A DNA stretch of 64,000 nt from Rhizophagus irregularis (Eukaryota > Glomeromycota > Glomeromycetes > Glomerales > Glomeraceae). Below the pieces are notes generated by a model. That model ran no database searches, was not told the origin of the DNA, and saw only the letters and a program-made list of their open reading frames with translations. Both the position numbers and the translations under genes were made by a program. Location: assembly GCF_026210795.1 (NCBI RefSeq), contig NC_089435.1, forward strand, positions 744,001-808,000, given 5' to 3'. Positions 12,347 to 24,008 of the stretch are shown here, piece after piece (position 1 is the first letter of the stretch; every line of letters starts with the position of its first letter).

Positions 12347-12536
12347 CCTAATTGCCCCTGGGTGTAACTTAGCTAATTTTTGATCGGCTAAACTTAAAAT
12401 TTTATCGCAAAAGATATTTTAAAAAAAAAATTTTTTGCAAACATAATTATTCAAAATAATCTTATCTAATGAAATTTTATTTGCAAACATTAAAATTTCA
12501 CACATTTACGATTTTAAAGAAAAAAATACTGTATTT
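11885..12536. other. Intergenic stretch, right MULE inverted repeat
   Basis: No gene is seen. It contains the right arm of the imperfect inverted repeat (12302-12346) and short ACGTACGT runs near 12206-12217. Confidence 0.5.
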
Positions 12537-13070
12537 TTAATGAAGTGATACAAATAAAAGAAACAATAACAATAAATAAAAAGATAAGTAAATTACAATG
12601 ATCAAGGAGAAGATGCTAATAAAAAAATGAAATAACGATGGAGTATAAATGGAAAGTAATAGGAGATGAAAGGGAGTAATGATTGGAGACAAAAAGGAGA
12701 AATAGGACATGATGGAAGATGAAGAGAAGTGATGGGAGTCGAAAAGGATTGATGGGAGACGAAAAGAAGTGACGGAAAGATGAAGAGGAGTAATGGGAGA
12801 CGAAAAGGAGTGATGAGAGACAAAAAGAAATGATAGGAAGTAAACAGGAAAGAAAAAGAAATAATGGAAAATGAAAAGATGTAATAGAAAATAATGGCAG
12901 ATGAAAAGTATGGGATAATGAGAAGTAATAGGAGGTGAAAAATGATGAGAGACAAAAAATAAAAAAATGATCATGAAGGAGGTTGGGTAGCAAAAGATAA
13001 TAATAGGAAACCAAATAAAAAATAAAACCATGAAGTAAAAAAAAATGAAGTTAGTAAGAATGAAATATAA
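12537..13070. repeat. Purine-rich degenerate minisatellite
   Basis: The + strand is almost all A and G with recurring gatgggagacgaaaag-type units of roughly 20-26 bp. Read on the minus strand it is pyrimidine-rich, with units such as ttcgtctcccat, close to the array at 20040-20900. The long open frames here are low-complexity by-products and are not called as genes. Confidence 0.7.
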
Positions 13071-13072
13071 GA

Positions 13073-13433
13073 TAGCCCTATGAAAAAAAAATTTCTTTAA
13101 AATATACTTATGTACTTATATATTTTTAAAATATATCTAAAATGTACTTAAAATTTTTAAATGTACTTAAAATATACTTAAAATTGCAATTTTAAGTATA
13201 TTTAAAGTATGAAATTTTATACTTAAATTATATTTAAAATATACTTAAATTATACTTAAATTATATTTAAATTGCAATTAAGTACAAAATTTTACACTTT
13301 AAATATACTTAAAATTGCAATTTTAAGTATATTTTAAGTATATTTTAAAATGTTAAGTATATTTTAGATATATTTTAAAAATATATAAGTATATTTTAAG
13401 TACATTTTAAAGAAATTTTTTTTTATAGGGTAG
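13073..13433. mobile_element. CCCTAT..ATAGGG element, 355-bp palindromic copy
   Basis: The element spans 13076-13430, flanked by the direct repeat TAG (13073-13075 and 13431-13433). The ends CCCTATGAAAAAAAAATTTC and its near-exact complement extend as an inverted repeat for about 75 bp; the interior is built of AAAATATACTTA units in both orientations, so the whole copy can fold back on itself. Ends and the 3-bp duplication match the two larger copies at 18248-19800 and 57882-59372. There is no coding capacity. Confidence 0.8.
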
Positions 13434-13921
13434 AAATGAAATAAAAAAAAATAAATAAAAAATAAAAAACATACCTTTATTAATTGTAGAACCAAAAAGG
13501 AACTAAAAGGTCTAAAAAATGAAATAAAATTAGTGAAAATGAAATATGAAACAGAAACAAAATAAAAAAAAATAAAAAAAATAAGTAAGAAACAAAACAT
13601 AAAGTGAAAAACAACTGAACCTTAATTGCAAAACTGGAAGGACTAAAGAACCTAAAAATAATGAATAAAAAACAAAGTGTAAGAATATAAGTTAGAAATA
13701 AAAATAAAAGAAAAAAAGAAAAATACCTTTGAGGCTGAAAGAACCGAGGGAACGAATCTATACTGAAAACGAGATTCGATAAACAAATAAACATGACGTG
13801 ATCATGTGGCTAATCTGGCCAATCAAAATATTAACCAATATGTTTTTTATTTTATTTTTTTTATGAATTTTTTTTATTAACATTCTTTTATATATACTGT
13901 ATATATATATTTTTATTTTTT
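13434..13921. repeat. T-rich repeat flank (minus strand) with AG-ended tracts
   Basis: On the minus strand this is pyrimidine-rich sequence broken by short segments that follow TTTTTAGG or precede GTAT, the same texture as the interior of the elements at 18 and 58 kb. No gene is recognised. Confidence 0.45.
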
Positions 13922-14209
13922 TTATACTACACTCCATTCTGTTAAGAATATTAATATAAAATAATACACCGCAGGCACTTTTGTCTCTCGTTTGTTAAGG
14001 CATATTGGTGTTTTACCCGGTTTAGTGTAAGCGTTTGGCCCTAAGGTCTTCTCTTCATACTCTAAGTATTCGTTTACTTTTTTAAAATTTACTATGTCTG
14101 CTATGTATTTGTCGTATATCTCTTCAAACTCATCATAAAACTTATTCAAATAAATTTTGGTATTAACTTCTATGGCCTCCTCAAAGACTTCTTTGTTTAT
14201 TTGTGTCAT
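13922..14209 (-). CDS. Small hypothetical protein, 95 aa
   Basis: ATG at 14209, stop at 13922. The first 50 residues are acidic and helical in character (EVFEEAIEVNTKIYLNKF, DEFEEIYDKYIADIV), followed by a basic, proline-containing stretch (TKPGKTPICLNKRETK) and a hydrophobic end. I do not recognise a family. Charge and codon content look more gene-like than the surrounding random frames. The last 20 residues may be 3' sequence rather than true protein if an intron is missed. It stands alone, with no neighbours that suggest a function. Confidence 0.4.
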   Translation of the reverse strand: MTQINKEVFEEAIEVNTKIYLNKFYDEFEEIYDKYIADIVNFKKVNEYLEYEEKTLGPNAYTKPGKTPICLNKRETKVPAVYYFILIFLTEWSVV

Positions 14210-14931
14210 ATTTTAATATTTTTTGTTAGCGTTTGATATACAAAAATATATTTTATTTCTCCTGCAAATTTTGGTATTGAGGATCGGTGGAAGGAGTTCC
14301 TTCCCGGTTATATCCGATTTTGAAAGTAGTAAGCTTTATCTTAAATAAAAATTTCATTGGCCAGCGTGATCGTGACTGACAGGTAGCTTATGCACGTGTT
14401 GTCGTGTCATATCAACAATTTCATAGATCTGGATTTTACTTATTGTCTCCAAAACCAATCGAGTAAATTATACCTATTGATTACCAATTATGCCACTATG
14501 CAAATAAATTCCAATTATGCAAATAAATCTGAATATTAAGATACAAATAAATACTTGAAATTGATTTTTTTTTAAAAAAAAAAAGTATTTAATGAGTAAA
14601 TACTAAAATTGTTTTTTTGTCTATTATTTCAATTATTTTTACAATATTTATAGACTTGTTAAAAATCACTTAATAATAATACTCAAAAAAAAAAATAGAA
14701 AATAATTCATTTCATATTTATTATGAAAAATATAAAAAGACAGATATCTGCAAAAAAAGCACAAAACACACACATAAAAACTCTATAGTTATAAATTTCT
14801 TTAATAAAAGTTAAATAAATACATTAAAATTGATTTATAAAATAATTTTTTTCATATAAAAAAAAGACTAAATTCTATTGTAATATTTTGATAATATATA
14901 TTAAAACATAAATATGATGTTGCCATATGCT
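14210..14931. other. AT-rich intergenic stretch
   Basis: I see no gene, RNA or clear repeat here. Confidence 0.5.
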
Positions 14932-15160
14932 TTAAAAAAAACTTTCTCCTAATACCTTTTCACCTTCAAATGACATCGGAAATGTTCTTTTTGAGAATGG
15001 AGTGTTTACGATTGCAGCAATGACATCCGCCGCTACCTTCCCCACATTCTTTAAATCAATTACAATACTTAAGGACCATGTAACATTTTGTACATCCAAT
15101 GGTACAGAGGGGAGCATTAATCTCCATACAAATGAAGAGGAAGTAAGGAATGTCAGAGAG
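14932..15160 (-). pseudogene. Unidentified coding-like fragment
   Basis: An open frame runs on the minus strand from about 15160 to 14932 with protein-like content (SLTFLTSSSFVWRLMLPS, VGKVAADVIAAIVNTPFSKR, FPMSFEGEKVLGE). The first ATG is at 15117. I do not recognise the family. It may be one exon of a gene or a relic; flanking sequence offers no clear partner exon. Confidence 0.3.
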
Positions 15161-17229
15161 GCGTTTACTATAATTCTTTAAGATACATTAGCTTTTTTCA
15201 AAATGCATAAAAAAATAATTATATATCATTGAATGAAATGATATATCCATTTATATAAATTTTACAGTATTGATATTGTAATTTTTGAAAATAGAATATT
15301 ATAAAATTGGAATCAATATCAAGTCTTATTAATTAAGGAAATAACATTATAAGTCAAGAAATACATAGAAATTGAAAAGATCATGAATCATAGATTTGTA
15401 TTATATAAATATTATTTACACCAATTATAATATAGAAATATTATCAAAATATGTTCAACAATAGTTTGAAATGAAATGTTCTAATTGTCAAATATGATTG
15501 ACCTATCGAATATGCAGGAGAATTTTATGATAAAGATAACAATTTTTTTTACACATAGAATACTGCTTTATTAGATATGAACATTTATTAAATTATAGAA
15601 ATATAATCATATTATTATAAATTATTTTAAATTTACTTAAAAATAATTTTAATTAAAATGTCAAAATTGCAAGGGTTTATAGTGGATGAACTAATAGAAG
15701 ACTAGAAGTACAGAATTCGCAAGTACCATGGTACAAGCAGACAAGAACTTTGGGCTAGACTTCTCAAAAGATTCTTATATGCAATATTTATGATTCTTTC
15801 TTCTGAACTTTACTATATAATTATTTTAACCTTTTATAGAATTCTTTAAAATCTTGTTATTTTCTTTAAAATTACATGAGAACACATAGGTTAAAGAAAA
15901 TTATAGTATGAAATAATTGAATGCAAAAACATTCCTATTATATATATTACTGTAGAAAAACTTTTACTATATTAAATGTAGAAAGGATTAAACTCATATA
16001 ACTTTACAATAGTAAGGTTAGAATTACAAAAAAATTCCAGTTATTAGAGCTAATATCAATACTATATTTAATTATATATTATCAAAGGTTAATAGCCTCA
16101 AGATACATATACATAAATTAATAATAAAAATTAATAATTAAATAAATAATCATAGCATGCCTTAAAAGATAACAGCATAAAGCACATATTGAGGAACTAT
16201 AACATGAAGAACTCATTGACATTTAATAATGTGCAGGCTGACAAATATTGAGATGATATAGATAAAATTATAAGTAATTAATTAAAATACAAAAAAAATA
16301 TGATGGACTGATAGTTAGTTTAGATTTATATTGAAAAATGTGATGAGAATTAAAGATACTTATAACTAGGTATTATTTAAGAAATATAATACCACTTTAT
16401 GCTTTAGTTAAATATTTCATACACTTCTTTAAAATAGTATAAAATTTACTAATATTCAATGGAATGAGCGCAAACTTACTTTTTATACCATTATTATATA
16501 ATGGTGGTGTAAACAAAATTTTGAATATGTACTGTAACTAAAACATCCGAAAAGTAACAATAATACTTTAAAGACAAAGACTTTACCAGTGTCCTACAAT
16601 GTTAAATATATACTTTTTAACATTTAATATATCCTTATTTTTTAATAATATTTATATGAAAATTTGCAGGTTGGGTGATCACAGCAAAAAATTACTTTGC
16701 CATTTAATTACGCCAAACCAGCCAAACTTATATTGGATATGGATAGTCCATGATAATATAAATACAAATGAAAAAAAGAGTGTCTCTTTAATTTTTAAGA
16801 CTTATTTATAAAGCAAAAAATAATATAAAGGCGTGGTAATGAATATTACCACGCAATGACTGGAAGGAACTGGGTAGATTTTTGAGGATGGACAGCAAGA
16901 AGAATACACAAGATTTAAATTTTCGGTGTACTGCTTGACAATGCGGGCAAAGATTTCGAAATTTAGTCCAGAACTTAACATTAGTAAAACAATAATAAAA
17001 TAAAATATAAAAATCAGAATAAGATACCAATCCCACCATATAATTAAAAAAGTACATTAAATTACAAGAAATTTTTAATGTCATTAAACTCAAATTTTTT
17101 AAAACCATTATATAAGAATTATTTGGAGTCATATAGAATATCTGATATATAGAGTACTACTTAAATTTAAAATATATTTTATAAATTAATTTTATTATTT
17201 CAAATAATATTAAAAGTAAACAAACAAAT
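15161..17229. other. Long AT-rich stretch, one hairpin
   Basis: I see no supportable gene. Short open frames at 16599-16811 (+) and 16806-17132 (-) have random composition. A 10-bp perfect hairpin lies at 16831-16854. Confidence 0.5.
16831..16854. repeat. 10-bp perfect hairpin
   Basis: GCGTGGTAAT and ATTACCACGC are exact complements separated by GAAT. It is GC-richer than its surroundings. No neighbouring gene is recognised, so its role is unknown. Confidence 0.6.
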
Positions 17230-17500
17230 TTCCTTATTTTAAATATAAATGTTAAGTAACGTTATTAAAATCATGTTTTTTTGCATTACTATTAAGAAAA
17301 AAACGTTTTGGCATTTTTTCATATAATATTATACCGAAATGTTTAATTATTAAGAAAAAACGTTAACATTATATAAAAAAACGCCAAAACATTCTTTTGC
17401 ATTAATTATTAAGAAAAACGTTTGGCATTTTTTCATATAATATTATAAAAAAAAATGCCGGAACGTTTTCTTTACAATTATTTAGTAAAGAAATGTCTCA
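17230..17500. repeat. Repeats of a AACGTTTTGGCATTTTTT-type unit in both orientations
   Basis: Imperfect units containing ATTAAGAAAAAACGTTT, TGGCATTTTTTCATATAATATT and their complements recur four to five times, direct and inverted. This looks like a decayed small inverted-repeat element. Confidence 0.55.
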
Positions 17501-17514
17501 GCATTTTCTTTTAC

Positions 17515-17635
17515 TTCGGGTTAACAGGTCAATCAGATTGGGTCGGGTCATAAATTTGATGACCCGACCCTGAATATTTTGGGTCAACCTGATGGGTCAC
17601 CTGAATTGACTTGACCCGTTTGGAACACATTTATT
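17515..17635. repeat. GGGTCGGGTC-type subterminal repeat cluster
   Basis: GGGTCGGGTCAT and ATGACCCGACCC form a 12-bp hairpin around 17540-17570, and further GGGTCA/TGACCC units surround it. Clusters like this are typical of hAT-type subterminal regions. No partner end is seen, so this is probably a solo or truncated element end. Confidence 0.45.
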
Positions 17636-17640
17636 TATAT

Positions 17641-18053
17641 TTAAGTTTATGAGATTTTAAAAATTTTATCTGAATTTTTAAAGTACAATATTAATAATAC
17701 AATCGAATTATTCAATAAACATTTTTTTATATTAAAGCAATTCCGGCCGGAGTTAATATTTCCTAATATGGATATTTGCGTAGCGTATTATTATTCATTA
17801 TGACACGTGATACCAGATAAAAATATTTTTAATTCAGGCCAGAATTATAATTTTGGCCAGAATTACTGCCGATCGATTACGACCACGTGCGACATGCGTA
17901 TGAAAAAATTCATAATATTTTTGCAATTAGCAGTAAAAAAGTTCACTAATTTGCTTACTTTAAGTTTCTTGTTTATTTTACTGTAAATAAAAAAAAATTT
18001 TTTTTGTTCTCATAAAGGTAAAAACATTATTTATTTACGAAAATTATAAAACG
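17641..18053. other. Intergenic stretch with GGCCAGAATTA motifs
   Basis: No gene. It has TTCCGGCCGGAGTTAATA near 17743 and two GGCCAGAATTA copies near 17840-17870, resembling the repeats in the foldback element at 49-52 kb. Confidence 0.45.
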
Positions 18054-18244
18054 CACCAGTGGTGTTGTAAACACCACATCACGTGATCATGTGTTACTGA
18101 TCAGTTTATTTTTTTTAACGCGATTTATTATTTTTTCTGTTTCTTTTTTTTAGGTTTCTTTAGACACGACCATCTTTAGCTTTGGGATTAGGTTACAGGT
18201 AAGTTTTTTTTTGCTTCTATTTTCCTTTCTTTCGTTCATTAAAC

Positions 18245-19803
18245 TTGCCCTATAAGAAATATGTATACGGAAAGGAAACGGTTTGTATACATTTTATGTA
18301 CGTTTCTATAGATTCCGTATACAAATTCCGTATATTTAATAAGCAATTCATTTTTGAACATTTTTTAAAAAAACTAATGTATACGAAATGTATACGGAAA
18401 AAATTAATCATACGGAATGTATACGGAATTTTTAAACTTAATATTTTTAGAAAATAATTTTACAAAAATCTCGTAACATAACACGAGATCACGTGATTGT
18501 TTATTGTTTTGTTATGATACGTTTTTTGTTTTTTATATAAACCCTTACTTTGATGAGTTTGATCTTCCGATCTTCCTTTCTGTCTTTCCCTTCCTTCTCT
18601 TTTCTCTTGTTTTATTTTTGTTATTTTTTCTAAATTTTTCTTCTTTTTTCGTCACCCCCCTTTTAAAAATAATTTTTTTTTCGTACCTCACTTTAAATTT
18701 TTTTTTTCATCACTCTCTCCTTTAAAAAAAAATTTTTTTTTTGATTTTATTCTTTTATTCCCACTCTTCTTTTTTTTAAAAAAAATTTTCTTCTTTCTAT
18801 TTCTATTTCCTCTTTATAAAAAATTTTTATTTTTCTAACTTTGACGTCCTCCCTTTAAAAAAAAAAATTTTTTTAACTTTCCTAACTTCGTTACTCTCTT
18901 TTTAAAAAAATTTTTTTTTTGATTTATTCTTTATTCCCCTTTCTTTTTTATTTATATTTATCTCTTTTTTTATTTCATAGGCCAGCAGATTTTTTTTTGT
19001 GAGAAGACTCGGTTTCTTTTTTCTTTTTTGTAGATCAGTTTGGAAGTCCTTTCCTTTTTGTAAGATTGTTCAGGATTTTTTTCTTTTTTTAGGTCAGTTC
19101 AAATTTTCTTTTTTTTTTTTGTAAGTTGGGTTCAGATTCTTTTCTTTTTGTAGGTTGTTTCGGTTTTGTTGCTTCAGAGTCTTCTTTTTTTGTAGGTCAG
19201 TTTTGGATTTATTTTGTTGTTTTGGTTTCTTTTTCATCAGATGCTTCATAATTCTTTTCATTTATGTAGGTCAGACATTCTGGAGTTCTCTTTCTTTTTT
19301 TGTAGGAATACTGACCTTTGGTGACTTGGACGATTGCAGATACTATATGAAGGGGGGTTTTGTTTCCAATTAAGTTAGACGTTCTTATGTTTCTTTTTTT
19401 GTTTTTTTTAGGTTTGACTCCAAATGAACCTGAACTTATAGATAATTTTGGTTGCAATAGGTGGTTTTAATAAGGAGGAATTTTCATAATGTATTTGTAT
19501 TTTGTTTATTTTTTATTTTTTATTTAATTTAATAAAGTAAAATTAGATTTATGTAAATATAATTATAGTAAACTGTAATACAAATAGTAAATTCAGTGAC
19601 CAAATCGTATAAATTTCGTGATAAAGTCAGTGATCAAATCATGTAAATTCCATATGAATTCCGTGCAAATTCCGTATCCAAACCATATTTTTAGTGATAC
19701 GGAATTGTGCATTTTTCCGTATCCTATTATGATACGTTATTTCTAAGGAAAAAAATCGTATAAAAACTTTATAAAAAACGTATCCAATTTTTTTATAGGG
19801 TTG
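18245..19803. mobile_element. CCCTAT..ATAGGG element, copy A (1553 bp), nested
   Basis: The element spans 18248-19800, flanked by the direct repeat TTG (18245-18247 and 19801-19803). The ends CCCTATAAGAAATATG and, inverted, CCCTATAAAAAAATTGG are short imperfect TIRs. Both subterminal regions carry many TTCCGTATAC or TTCCGTATCC units. The interior is T-rich with a series of polypyrimidine-TAG units (about 18970-19410). It is closely similar along its length to copy B at 57882-59372. There is no transposase ORF, so it is non-autonomous. The insertion interrupts the 18054-21129 element and is therefore the younger of the two. Confidence 0.88.
18970..19420 (+). repeat. Array of 3' splice-site-like units
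   Basis: About ten consecutive units have the form long T/C tract, then (G)TAG or TTAG, then a 15-40 nt segment often beginning GTCAGTT or GTTG (for example GGTCAGTTTTGG). Each resembles a spliceosomal acceptor followed by a micro-exon. The same array is in copy B at about 58595-59000. Confidence 0.6.
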
Positions 19804-21005
19804 CTTGTTCTTTTTTTTAGGCGCGGCTGTTTTCAGTTTCCATTTCGGCAAATATTTAAGGTGAATCTTACTTTCTTTTCTTTCTCTTTTTTTTTGTTTT
19901 TCTTTTTGTTCTTTTCCCTGTTCTTTTATTAACCTTTGTTTCTTTTTTAGACGTGTACCATTTCAGTGAAATCTGAGTAAGTCTCTTTCGTCTTTTTCTC
20001 TTATTGTTTTATCGCTGTTAAAACGATATTAAGTATTTTTTTCTTTTTCTATGGGTGGTGTTCTGGCTTTACTTTTATTTTCCTTTATTTCTCTTACTTT
20101 CGTTTTATTTGTTTCTTCATTATTTTTTGTTTTTATCCATCCATTTCTGTTCATTTTGTTTTCTTTCATCTCTTTCTATTTATGTTTCGTTTCCTTCATT
20201 CCTTTGTTGTTCTTATTCCCTTTATTTCTTTCATTGTTTTCTATTCTCGCTTCATTTCTTTTGTTATTTTCATTCCCCTTCGTTGCTTTCACATTGCTTT
20301 TTATTCCCTTTTGTTCCCTTACATTTCTTTGTTGTTTTTTATTCTCCTATTGTTCCTTTTCATTTTTTTTTCATCTCTTTTGTTCCTTCTCATTTTTCTT
20401 TTGTTTCTCTTATTGATTTTTATTCCCTTTTGTTCCCTTTCATTTCCCCTTCATTTCTCTCATGGCATTTTATTCCCTTTTCTTTCATTGTTTTTATTCC
20501 CCCTTTATTTTTTTCATTGTTTTTTTTTATTCTCTCTTTGCTCCCCTTTATTCCCCCTTTGTTTCTCTTGTTAAATTTTATTTCCCCTTCGATTCTTTTG
20601 TTCCTTTTTACTATTCTTCACTTTTTTTTTCATTTCCTTTACGATTATCTTCGTTTTCCTTCATCCTCTTTCATTCATCTTTCGTTTCCCTATATCATTT
20701 TCACTTATTCATTTTTTTCATTCATCTTTCACGTCTCTTTTGTTCATCTTTCATGTATCTTCATCATATTTTGTTTATCTTTCATCATTTTTGTTCATCT
20801 TTCATTTCCCTACATCACTTTTCGTTTACTCAACCCTTTTCATTTATCTTTCCTTTCCTTTATTTCCCTTGGTTTTTTTCATTGTCCTTTTTTACTATAT
20901 TTTTTGTCCTTTCTTCATATATTGCAGCGCATTTACATACAGCATTACGGCATTAAAGTTAAAGTTATGCAATTACGACTTAATCAGCTATCGGTTATAT
21001 CATAA
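19804..21005 (+). repeat. Pyrimidine-rich minisatellite inside the 18-21 kb element
   Basis: The + strand is nearly all T and C with units such as TTCATTTCCCTTTTGTTCC and TTCATCTTTCATTTCCC. Long frames here encode only Phe/Ser/Leu-rich low-complexity sequence and are not genes. The complement matches the texture of the array at 12537-13070. Confidence 0.75.
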
Positions 21006-21129
21006 AATTTTTTTTATAAATCATGTAATGCATTGTGGTGTAACATTTTTTATTGATCAAATAAAATCGAAAAACTAGCCAATAAAAAATTTTATAATCA
21101 CGTGATTGTGGTGTTGAGCACCAGTGGTG

Positions 21130-21345
21130 TGATTTAGTACAGTCGTTTATTTATATAGGCATTTTTGTTACATTTTTGTTAATAATTTACCGATCATATT
21201 TTAACAAATTAGTCAATAAATTGTTGACCAGTTTGATAATTTACCAAAAAAGTTAGTTTTTTTGAGTCCTATTAGACCGATCATCCCAGTCCTAGGACCG
21301 GTCCTATAACCGGTCCGTGGCCCAGTCAGACCGTTAAACATCCCT
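21130..21345 (-). mobile_element. Truncated hAT-like end
   Basis: On the minus strand a terminus reading TAGGGATGTTTAACGG is followed by GGACCGGT/ACCGGTCC subterminal repeats (21270-21345). It abuts the coding sequence of a GST pseudogene. No partner end is found, so this is likely a fragment. Confidence 0.5.
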
Positions 21346-21932
21346 AACTACATCTGCTTACAGACTTGTAGTAATCTACGTTCTTAAGGAATTAGGATTA
21401 TCTTACGAATTCACTCAATCAAGTAATTTTGAAGAATTAAATCTCCAGAATATTTGGCTACCAAACATTGTAGGCGATAATTTTTTTTGTTATTTCTTAT
21501 GTACATTAAGAAACATCCTGATTAAACTTTCGTTCTTTTTTTTTTTTTAAATAGCGGAAGGGTCCCTCCTCTTAACGATAATGGATTCCAAATTTACGAA
21601 TCTTGTGCAATAGCTCATTATTTGATAAATAAAAATTCATCACTTTTATTCCTTTGATTGAACAGTTCATTTCAGTAGAAACCTCTTATTGTACTTAACT
21701 TCGGAGTAAATTAATTATGTAATTAATACTTGAAACGACGTGGTAGTGACTTGATCTTAAAATTGTTAACGAAGCTCGCGAAGAACTCGAAGGTAAAAAT
21801 TATTTAACTGGGAATTTTCTTTTACTGATTTTCTTCACGTTCCTATAACTTTACACTAATGTTTCTAGATGGTGGAAGAACATTAGCAAATGTGAATAAA
21901 GTTGGAAAAATATTGTCATTAAATATAAATTA
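21346..21932 (+). pseudogene. Glutathione S-transferase pseudogene 1
   Basis: The sequence follows the intact gene at 23267: the exon 1 segment VLKELGLSYEFTQ, a retained intron acceptor before GGRVPPLNDNGFQIYES, then the regions matching IVNEAREELE and RWWKNIS. The first codons are replaced by a hAT-like end at 21345. The middle is deleted and several stops and frameshifts are present. Retention of the intron shows a DNA-level duplication rather than retroposition. Confidence 0.85.
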
Positions 21933-23266
21933 ACATAAATTGTGATAGATTCATTTACAATAAATAGTATCAAATATTGAAAAACCTTATATTGCATGAT
22001 TGACTATTTCGCGTGCTACTGTATATTGTTATTTGGCACGAAGTATTCAATACTGATGTCCATTTAATAACAAAGTGCTCAATAACGGTTATACCCCTGT
22101 CCCCTGGTAGCACAACATCATTTCGAAGTGATTTTTTAAATTTTTATATTTTTATTTCCTGTAATAATCTGTAATTAGCCTATTAATTCATTGTTAACGT
22201 CTTTCTTTTCACTTTATACAGATGGAAGAGCGGAAAGTATATAACAGTATTTTGAAATTTTGAAATTTTAGTAGTGTCATTATTAGTTGTTAAACTGATA
22301 CATAAAACATTATAATTAAGACCCACTGATGCATAATAAGATAATATCCAGAATAGTTAACCTAATGGGGACACCGCGTATTTTTGTTTATTCTCTCTAT
22401 TCGATAAAGATCATCGTTATAACATGGGGATCGACAATTCCTGATTTATAATGGTCTGCCGGTCTGTAATTTACCACCGCCGACGTCGGACAATCGGCAA
22501 AATTTGCAACCGGAGGATTTTATTGCCGAAGATCTTGTGTAATTTTAGTCACAAGATGTAAACATATGTATTAGTTGCATTATCAAAGAAAAATGATGAT
22601 TAGTAATAAACTTCTAAAATATTCGTGTTTAACGATTTTCATACTTTCATACTTGGATTGTCTGCACATATTAATTTATTACATATGAACTACTTAAACT
22701 ACTTAGTGTGAGAATTTTTTTAATCTAAATGCCACGGCAATTTAGATCCGAGATTTATTTCCTATTAATAAAATTGAAAGAAATACGTAATTTTGAAAGT
22801 ATACAAAATTTAAATGACTTCCTTTCAAAGGGTTCTTTCTTTCTTTAACTATTGATCATTCTCAATGGTATTCTCCCAATTTATATAATTAATATTTCCA
22901 AATATCGGTAAAATTACGTAAAATCCCCTTGTTTTCGGACCGGAAACGGAAGAATTTATTATTAATTGTCCAAATCTAGACAAAAAAAAAGCATACTGAT
23001 TAAAATAATTAATTTTGTGAATCATAAAGAATTGATTTCAAATCAAAAGAAAATCAAAGAAAATTAAAGATAAAAATAAATTTTTTTTATAGGTCGAATT
23101 CGTATACTAATTAAAGAATGAAAAATTCTTTATAAATACGATCTCAAAAATACCTCGTCGAATTTCAATCAAGATATTTTTTTTTTCAAATTAAAAAAAA
23201 AAAAGATAACAAATAAATACTATTATATATAAATTTCTTTTCCCTTTTTGAAAAAACTCGTAAAAA
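21933..23266. other. Intergenic, upstream region of the GST gene
   Basis: No gene. The last 400 bp resemble the 5' flank of GST pseudogene 2 (24730-25143), for example ATTGTCCAAATCTAGACAAA and AAAATAATTAATTTTGTGAATC, so the promoter region was duplicated with the gene. Confidence 0.6.
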
Positions 23267-24008
23267 ATGACCATTCAACTTACTGGATACTCTATCTCTG
23301 CTTATTGTCTCGCGCTACTCCAAGTTCTTAAAGAATTAGGATTATCTTATGAATTTATTCAACCAAATAATTTCGAAGATATTAAAACTCCGGAGTATTT
23401 GGCTACGAAACATCCTTTGTAAGTGAAAAAACCTTTTTTTCTTCAAAGTTATATACGCCACAGAAACATCACGAGTTACTGATTTGAACTTTCCTTCTTT
23501 TTTTTAATATAGCGGAAAAATTCCTTCTCTCAATGATGATGGATTCCAAATTTACGAATCTCGTGCAATCGCTCGTTATTTGGTAAAAAAATATCAAGGA
23601 ACCAAATCTTCCACCGTTCTTATTCCTTCCGATGTACAAAAAGCCGCTTTGGTTGAACAATTTATTTCAGTAGAAATCTCTTATTATTCTCAACCTTTAG
23701 GTAAATTGGTTGGGCAATTAATTTTCGCGAAACGCCGAGGTAATGAACCTGATCTTAAAATTGTTAACGAAGCTCGCGAAGAACTCGAAAAAGTTTTGGA
23801 TGTTTATGAAAAATTATTAGAGGGTAAAGATTATTTAACTGGAGAATTTTCTCTAGCCGATCTTCTTCATATTCCTTTAACTAATTATGCTATTAAAGCT
23901 GGTGAAAATGATTTATGGAGTAAACGTCCTAATGTTTCTAGATGGTGGAAAAACATTAGCGAACGTGAAAGTTGGAAAAATGTTCTCAATGAATATACAT
24001 TAGCATAA
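23267..24008 (+). CDS. Glutathione S-transferase
   Basis: Exons are 23267-23418 and 23513-24008, giving 215 aa, with a 94-bp GT..AG intron. The N-terminal thioredoxin fold (about residues 1-80) contains KIPSL with its cis-proline, and ESRAIARYL, where Glu-Ser bind the glutathione gamma-glutamyl group. The helical C-terminal domain (about 90-215) has FSLADLLHIPLTNY and PNVSRWWKNI, as in phi-like and related fungal GSTs. Cytosolic GSTs conjugate glutathione to electrophiles or reduce peroxides. Length and motifs are normal and no break is seen. It is flanked on both sides by decayed paralogs, and is the only intact member of the cluster. Confidence 0.93.

Larger units (their letters stand above)
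18054..21129. mobile_element. Non-coding element with CACCAGTGGTG ends, host of a nested element
   Basis: The left end 18054-18087 reads CACCAGTGGTG, then CACCAC, then TCACGTGAT; the right end 21097-21129 is the imperfect complement, in the order ATCACGTGAT, GTGGTG, CACCAGTGGTG. Without the nested copy at 18248-19800 it is about 1.5 kb. The interior is pyrimidine-rich and no transposase is seen. I could not find a convincing target duplication, so the superfamily is undetermined. Confidence 0.6.

Noticed and set aside
12537-13031. Several long overlapping minus-strand frames rich in Phe, Ser, Leu and Ile
   Set aside because: They are open in three frames at once because the DNA is a purine-rich minisatellite; there is no domain.
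16806-17132. A 108-codon minus-strand frame
   Set aside because: Composition is random, no domain, and it spans the 16831-16854 hairpin.
20051-21005. A 316-codon open frame and others overlapping it, hydrophobic and apparently membrane-spanning
   Set aside because: Pyrimidine-only repeat DNA inside a transposable element yields Phe/Ser/Leu strings in every frame.
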